A stretch of DNA of 8,466 nt, from contig JAFGCA010000717.1 in assembly GCA_016932895.1 (NCBI GenBank), positions 1 to 8,466 of the forward strand, given 5' to 3'. Source of the DNA: Sedimentisphaerales bacterium (lineage in GTDB: Bacteria; Planctomycetota; Phycisphaerae; Sedimentisphaerales; SG8-4). Under the pieces are notes generated by a model. The model worked only from the letters and a program-made list of their open reading frames with translations. It did not search any database and had not been told where the DNA came from. This document shows positions 6,362 through 8,466 of this stretch, piece by piece; positions within the stretch are counted from its first letter, which is position 1; every line of letters begins with the position of its first letter. The position numbers and the translations under genes were made by a program.

Positions 6362-7708
6362 ATGCGGTGTACGACTTTCTCGGGCCCTTGGCGATCTCTT
6401 GCATGTATCCTTCTTCTCGCGTGCAGCGCGGGCGTGGCTGGCGCCGCCGAAGCGTACGAGGCGCTGGAAATCTTCCCCCCGGTCGCCGAGCACGTGCACG
6501 GGTCCACGATCGTCGAGCTGCCCAACGGGGACCTGCTGGCCGCGTGGTTTCAGGGCTCGGGCGAGCGATGGGCCGACGACGTGCGGATCATGGGCGCCCG
6601 GCGCAAGAGCGGCGCGAAAAGCTGGAGCGCGCCCTTCCTGATGGCGGACACGCCCGCTTTTCCCGATATCAACCCGATCCTGTTTCTGGACGCCCGGGAT
6701 CGGCTCTGGCTGATGTGGTACACCGTGATCGCCAACCAGTGGGAGACGTCCCTGCTGAAGTATCGCATCAGCGAGGATTGCCAGCGGCAGGCGGGCGCGC
6801 CGGTCTGGGCGTGGCAGGACGTGCTGCACGTCAAGCCGGGAGACCTCACAGAGCGCGGCATCCAGCCGGGCGACCGCTTCGTCAAATCCGTCGAGAGACA
6901 GGTCGACGCCTACCGGACGTATATGCAGCAGACGCTCTACGCCTCGCAGCCGGTCAAGGCGACCGCGTACGGGCTGCTGTGGAAAACGTGGCGAGAGAAC
7001 CTGCTGAGCAAAGCGCGGGGCGAGGACATGGTGCGCAAGGGCCAGCTCCGCAGCCCCGATGGGAAATCCACGCCGCAGCAGCTTGGCTATCCGTACTTTC
7101 GGCGGATGGGCTGGCAGACCAAGAACAAAGCCGTCGTGCTGGACGGCGGGCGGATCATCGTCCCGCTCTATTCCGACGGGTTCAGCTTCTCGCTGATGGC
7201 GATCACCGACGACAACGGCGCGACCTGGCAGTTCAGCGACCCGCTGGTGGGACCGGGCAACATCCAACCGAGCATCGCGGCCAAAGCCGACGGCACCCTC
7301 GTGACGTACATGCGCGACAACGGCCCGGCGCCGCAGCGACTGCACGTCAGCGAATCAAAAGACAAAGGCGTCACCTGGAGTCTCGTGCGCGACTCGGAAT
7401 TGCCCAACCCGGGCTCCGGCGCCGACGTCGTGACATTGCGCAACGGGCACTGGGTCCTGGCGTACAACGACACGGAAGAAGGCCGGCACAGCCTGGCGGT
7501 GTCGCTCTCGACCGATGAGGGCAAGACCTGGCGCCACACGCGGCACGTCGAACGCGGCGAACCGGACGGCCCGCTCTCGGCCGCCTACCCCTCGATCGTC
7601 CAGGCCCGCGACCGGAGCCTGCACGTCGTCTACAGCTTCCGCAAGGATCAGCGGGGCAAGACCGTCAAGCACGTCCGCTTCACCGAGGCCTGGCTCCAGG
7701 GCAAGTGA
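6362..7708 (+). CDS. Secreted sialidase-superfamily (BNR/Asp-box) protein
   Basis: 448 residues. The first 30 form a signal peptide with hydrophobic core A-C-I-L-L-L-A. C21 in L-L-A-C is a possible but non-ideal lipobox; otherwise cleavage is near A-G-A-A (27-29). The remainder matches the BNR_2-type exo-alpha-sialidase group: opening S-T-I-V-E-L-P-N-G-D-L-L-A-A-W (48-62), N-P-I-L-F near 104-108, and Asp-boxes T-D-D-N-G-A-T-W (282-289), S-K-D-K-G-V-T-W (332-339) and S-T-D-E-G-K-T-W (383-390). The conserved C-terminal stretch includes M-R-D-N-G, L-P-N-P-G-S-G and L-A-Y-N-D-T-E. These enzymes are six-bladed propellers that cleave terminal sugars, often sialic acid, outside the cytoplasm. Residues about 140-245 form a helix-rich insertion between propeller segments. 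Substrate not demonstrable from sequence; some relatives may not be true sialidases. Confidence 0.86.
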   Translation: MRCTTFSGPWRSLACILLLACSAGVAGAAEAYEALEIFPPVAEHVHGSTIVELPNGDLLAAWFQGSGERWADDVRIMGARRKSGAKSWSAPFLMADTPAFPDINPILFLDARDRLWLMWYTVIANQWETSLLKYRISEDCQRQAGAPVWAWQDVLHVKPGDLTERGIQPGDRFVKSVERQVDAYRTYMQQTLYASQPVKATAYGLLWKTWRENLLSKARGEDMVRKGQLRSPDGKSTPQQLGYPYFRRMGWQTKNKAVVLDGGRIIVPLYSDGFSFSLMAITDDNGATWQFSDPLVGPGNIQPSIAAKADGTLVTYMRDNGPAPQRLHVSESKDKGVTWSLVRDSELPNPGSGADVVTLRNGHWVLAYNDTEEGRHSLAVSLSTDEGKTWRHTRHVERGEPDGPLSAAYPSIVQARDRSLHVVYSFRKDQRGKTVKHVRFTEAWLQGK

Positions 7709-7732
7709 CGTCAGGGCGCCGCCTGGACGTCA
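7706..7732. terminator. Hairpin spanning both convergent stop codons, possible bidirectional terminator
   Basis: TGACGTCAGG (7706-7715) pairs with 7722-7732 through 10 bp with one bulged base (7725) and a 6-nt loop GCGCCG. It starts at the TGA of the sialidase-family gene and contains the stop of the minus-strand gene (7711-7713). All pairs are Watson-Crick, so the fold exists in RNA from either strand. No T-tract on either side. Confidence 0.5.
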
Positions 7733-8466
7733 GCCGAAGGCGGAAAACGCAGGTGGCTGCCCCCCAGAGGCTCGTCGTGCGAAGCGACGGTGAGATACGC
7801 CACCGCGAAAAGAAACACGGGCAGCAGGCAAACGCAAATCCAGTACGTGCGTCCGAGCCGCCACGACGAATCCGCCGGCTCCTGCATTTCCGTGCTCGTC
7901 TCTCGGACTCGGCCTCGCAGGGACAGAACGATCAGCGAGCAGACGCCCGCACTGAGCCAGAAGCTCATGTGAACGAGAAGCGTCCCCCGGCTCGACATCC
8001 GGGGCAGCGCCTGCGTGAACGCCCCGAGCACGGGGATCCACATCACGACCAGAAACAACAACTGCGCTCCCCCGAAATCCGTCGGCGGTGACAAGGGAAG
8101 TCGCCCCCGACGATGACGCGTGACGGCGACGACCATGGCTGCCGAGAGCAGTACGCCAACGAAAAGGAACCACCACCGCGCATCGAGGCCGAGGAGGGAC
8201 TGCGGGATATGGCCGTCCTTGCGCCACGTGTCCACGTTCTTGAGCAGGTTCAGCCACATCATGACGATCAGCAGAAACAGCAGTGCCACGACGTTGAGTC
8301 GGTCGGCCCGCGCGTCCTCGCTCGGCGGCGCCAGCCTGGCGCGCAGGCGTCGCAGGAAGATCGTCCCGACACCCAGGCCCATCACCAGACCGAACAGTTG
8401 CTCCATCCACTTCCAGGTATCCAGGCCCTGCAGCGCTTCATACCGGCCGATGGGCCCCCACTGCGC
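7711..8466 (-). CDS. Polytopic membrane protein, unrecognised family (5' end outside window)
   Basis: 251 residues are visible before TGA (7713-7711). The frame stays open to the right edge (A-Q-W-G-P-I-G-R-Y-E ...), so the ATG at 8406 is probably internal (visible residue 21) and the N-terminus is missing. Six hydrophobic segments suggest membrane helices at about 21-38, 58-75, 97-116, 132-153, 163-183 and 206-227, joined by Arg-rich loops (39-43, 117-122, 184-189). The segment before the first helix is Trp-rich (W-K-W-M-E at 18-22). I do not recognise the family and assign no function. It is convergent with the sialidase-family gene, only 2 nt apart, so the two are not co-transcribed. A possible functional link to glycan turnover is only suggested by position. 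Confidence 0.75.
   Translation of the reverse strand, partial: AQWGPIGRYEALQGLDTWKWMEQLFGLVMGLGVGTIFLRRLRARLAPPSEDARADRLNVVALLFLLIVMMWLNLLKNVDTWRKDGHIPQSLLGLDARWWFLFVGVLLSAAMVVAVTRHRRGRLPLSPPTDFGGAQLLFLVVMWIPVLGAFTQALPRMSSRGTLLVHMSFWLSAGVCSLIVLSLRGRVRETSTEMQEPADSSWRLGRTYWICVCLLPVFLFAVAYLTVASHDEPLGGSHLRFPPSADVQAAP

Noticed and set aside
3868..6525. 885-codon open frame on the minus strand spanning the pseudopilin genes and both adjacent intergenic regions
   Set aside because: Its translation lacks recognisable domains and is Arg/Ala/Pro/Val-rich as expected opposite GC-rich genes; the plus-strand frames have clear families, ribosome binding sites and promoters.

Overview
The window looks like a chromosomal segment of a GC-rich, Gram-negative-type bacterium, most likely of the Planctomycetota/Phycisphaerae group. 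This is inferred from gene content, not from a marker gene: two stand-alone pseudopilin-like proteins (one with an H-x9-DG motif, one with a variant), secreted RCC1-repeat and LamG-domain proteins, and a secreted sialidase-superfamily protein next to an unrecognised polytopic membrane protein. Three promoters have readable sigma-70-type -35/-10 boxes with 17-18 nt spacers.

Layout, left to right. (1) 1-684: the 3' end of a gene whose product ends in a complete LamG (concanavalin A-like) domain. (2) 765-2612: a secreted protein with 14 short RCC1-type repeats, followed by only the first 32 residues of the same LamG domain. It stops at a TGA where the first copy has TGG, and the rest of the LamG domain survives downstream as a decayed remnant (2613-2856) with a net 4-nt deletion. 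The two LamG segments are direct repeats 2534 bp apart, so this is a tandem pair of paralogues whose second member is losing its C-terminus. (3) 2957-4168: tyrosyl-tRNA synthetase (KMSKS type) with its own promoter. (4) 4169-4530: a 362-bp intergenic region holding a GC-rich hairpin after tyrS, a cluster of closely packed hairpins that could be a structured RNA, and a consensus promoter. (5) 4531-5292 and 5467-6249: two paralogous pseudopilin-like proteins in the same orientation. (6) 6362-7708: a secreted BNR/Asp-box sialidase-superfamily protein with its own promoter. (7) 7711-8466, minus strand: a six-helix (or more) membrane protein running off the right edge, convergent with the sialidase gene with 2 nt between them. 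One hairpin covers both stop codons.

How the genes fit together: tyrS is housekeeping. The other genes with recognisable signals point to the cell envelope or exterior: large beta-propeller and carbohydrate-binding-type folds, type II secretion/type IV pilus-like pseudopilins, and a glycan-directed propeller enzyme. No single operon links them, and several genes carry their own promoter. The most unusual items are the 14-blade RCC1 array, with an invariant framework and variable loops, and the compact hairpin cluster at 4256-4359. I see no CRISPR array, tRNA, rRNA, transposase or defence system.
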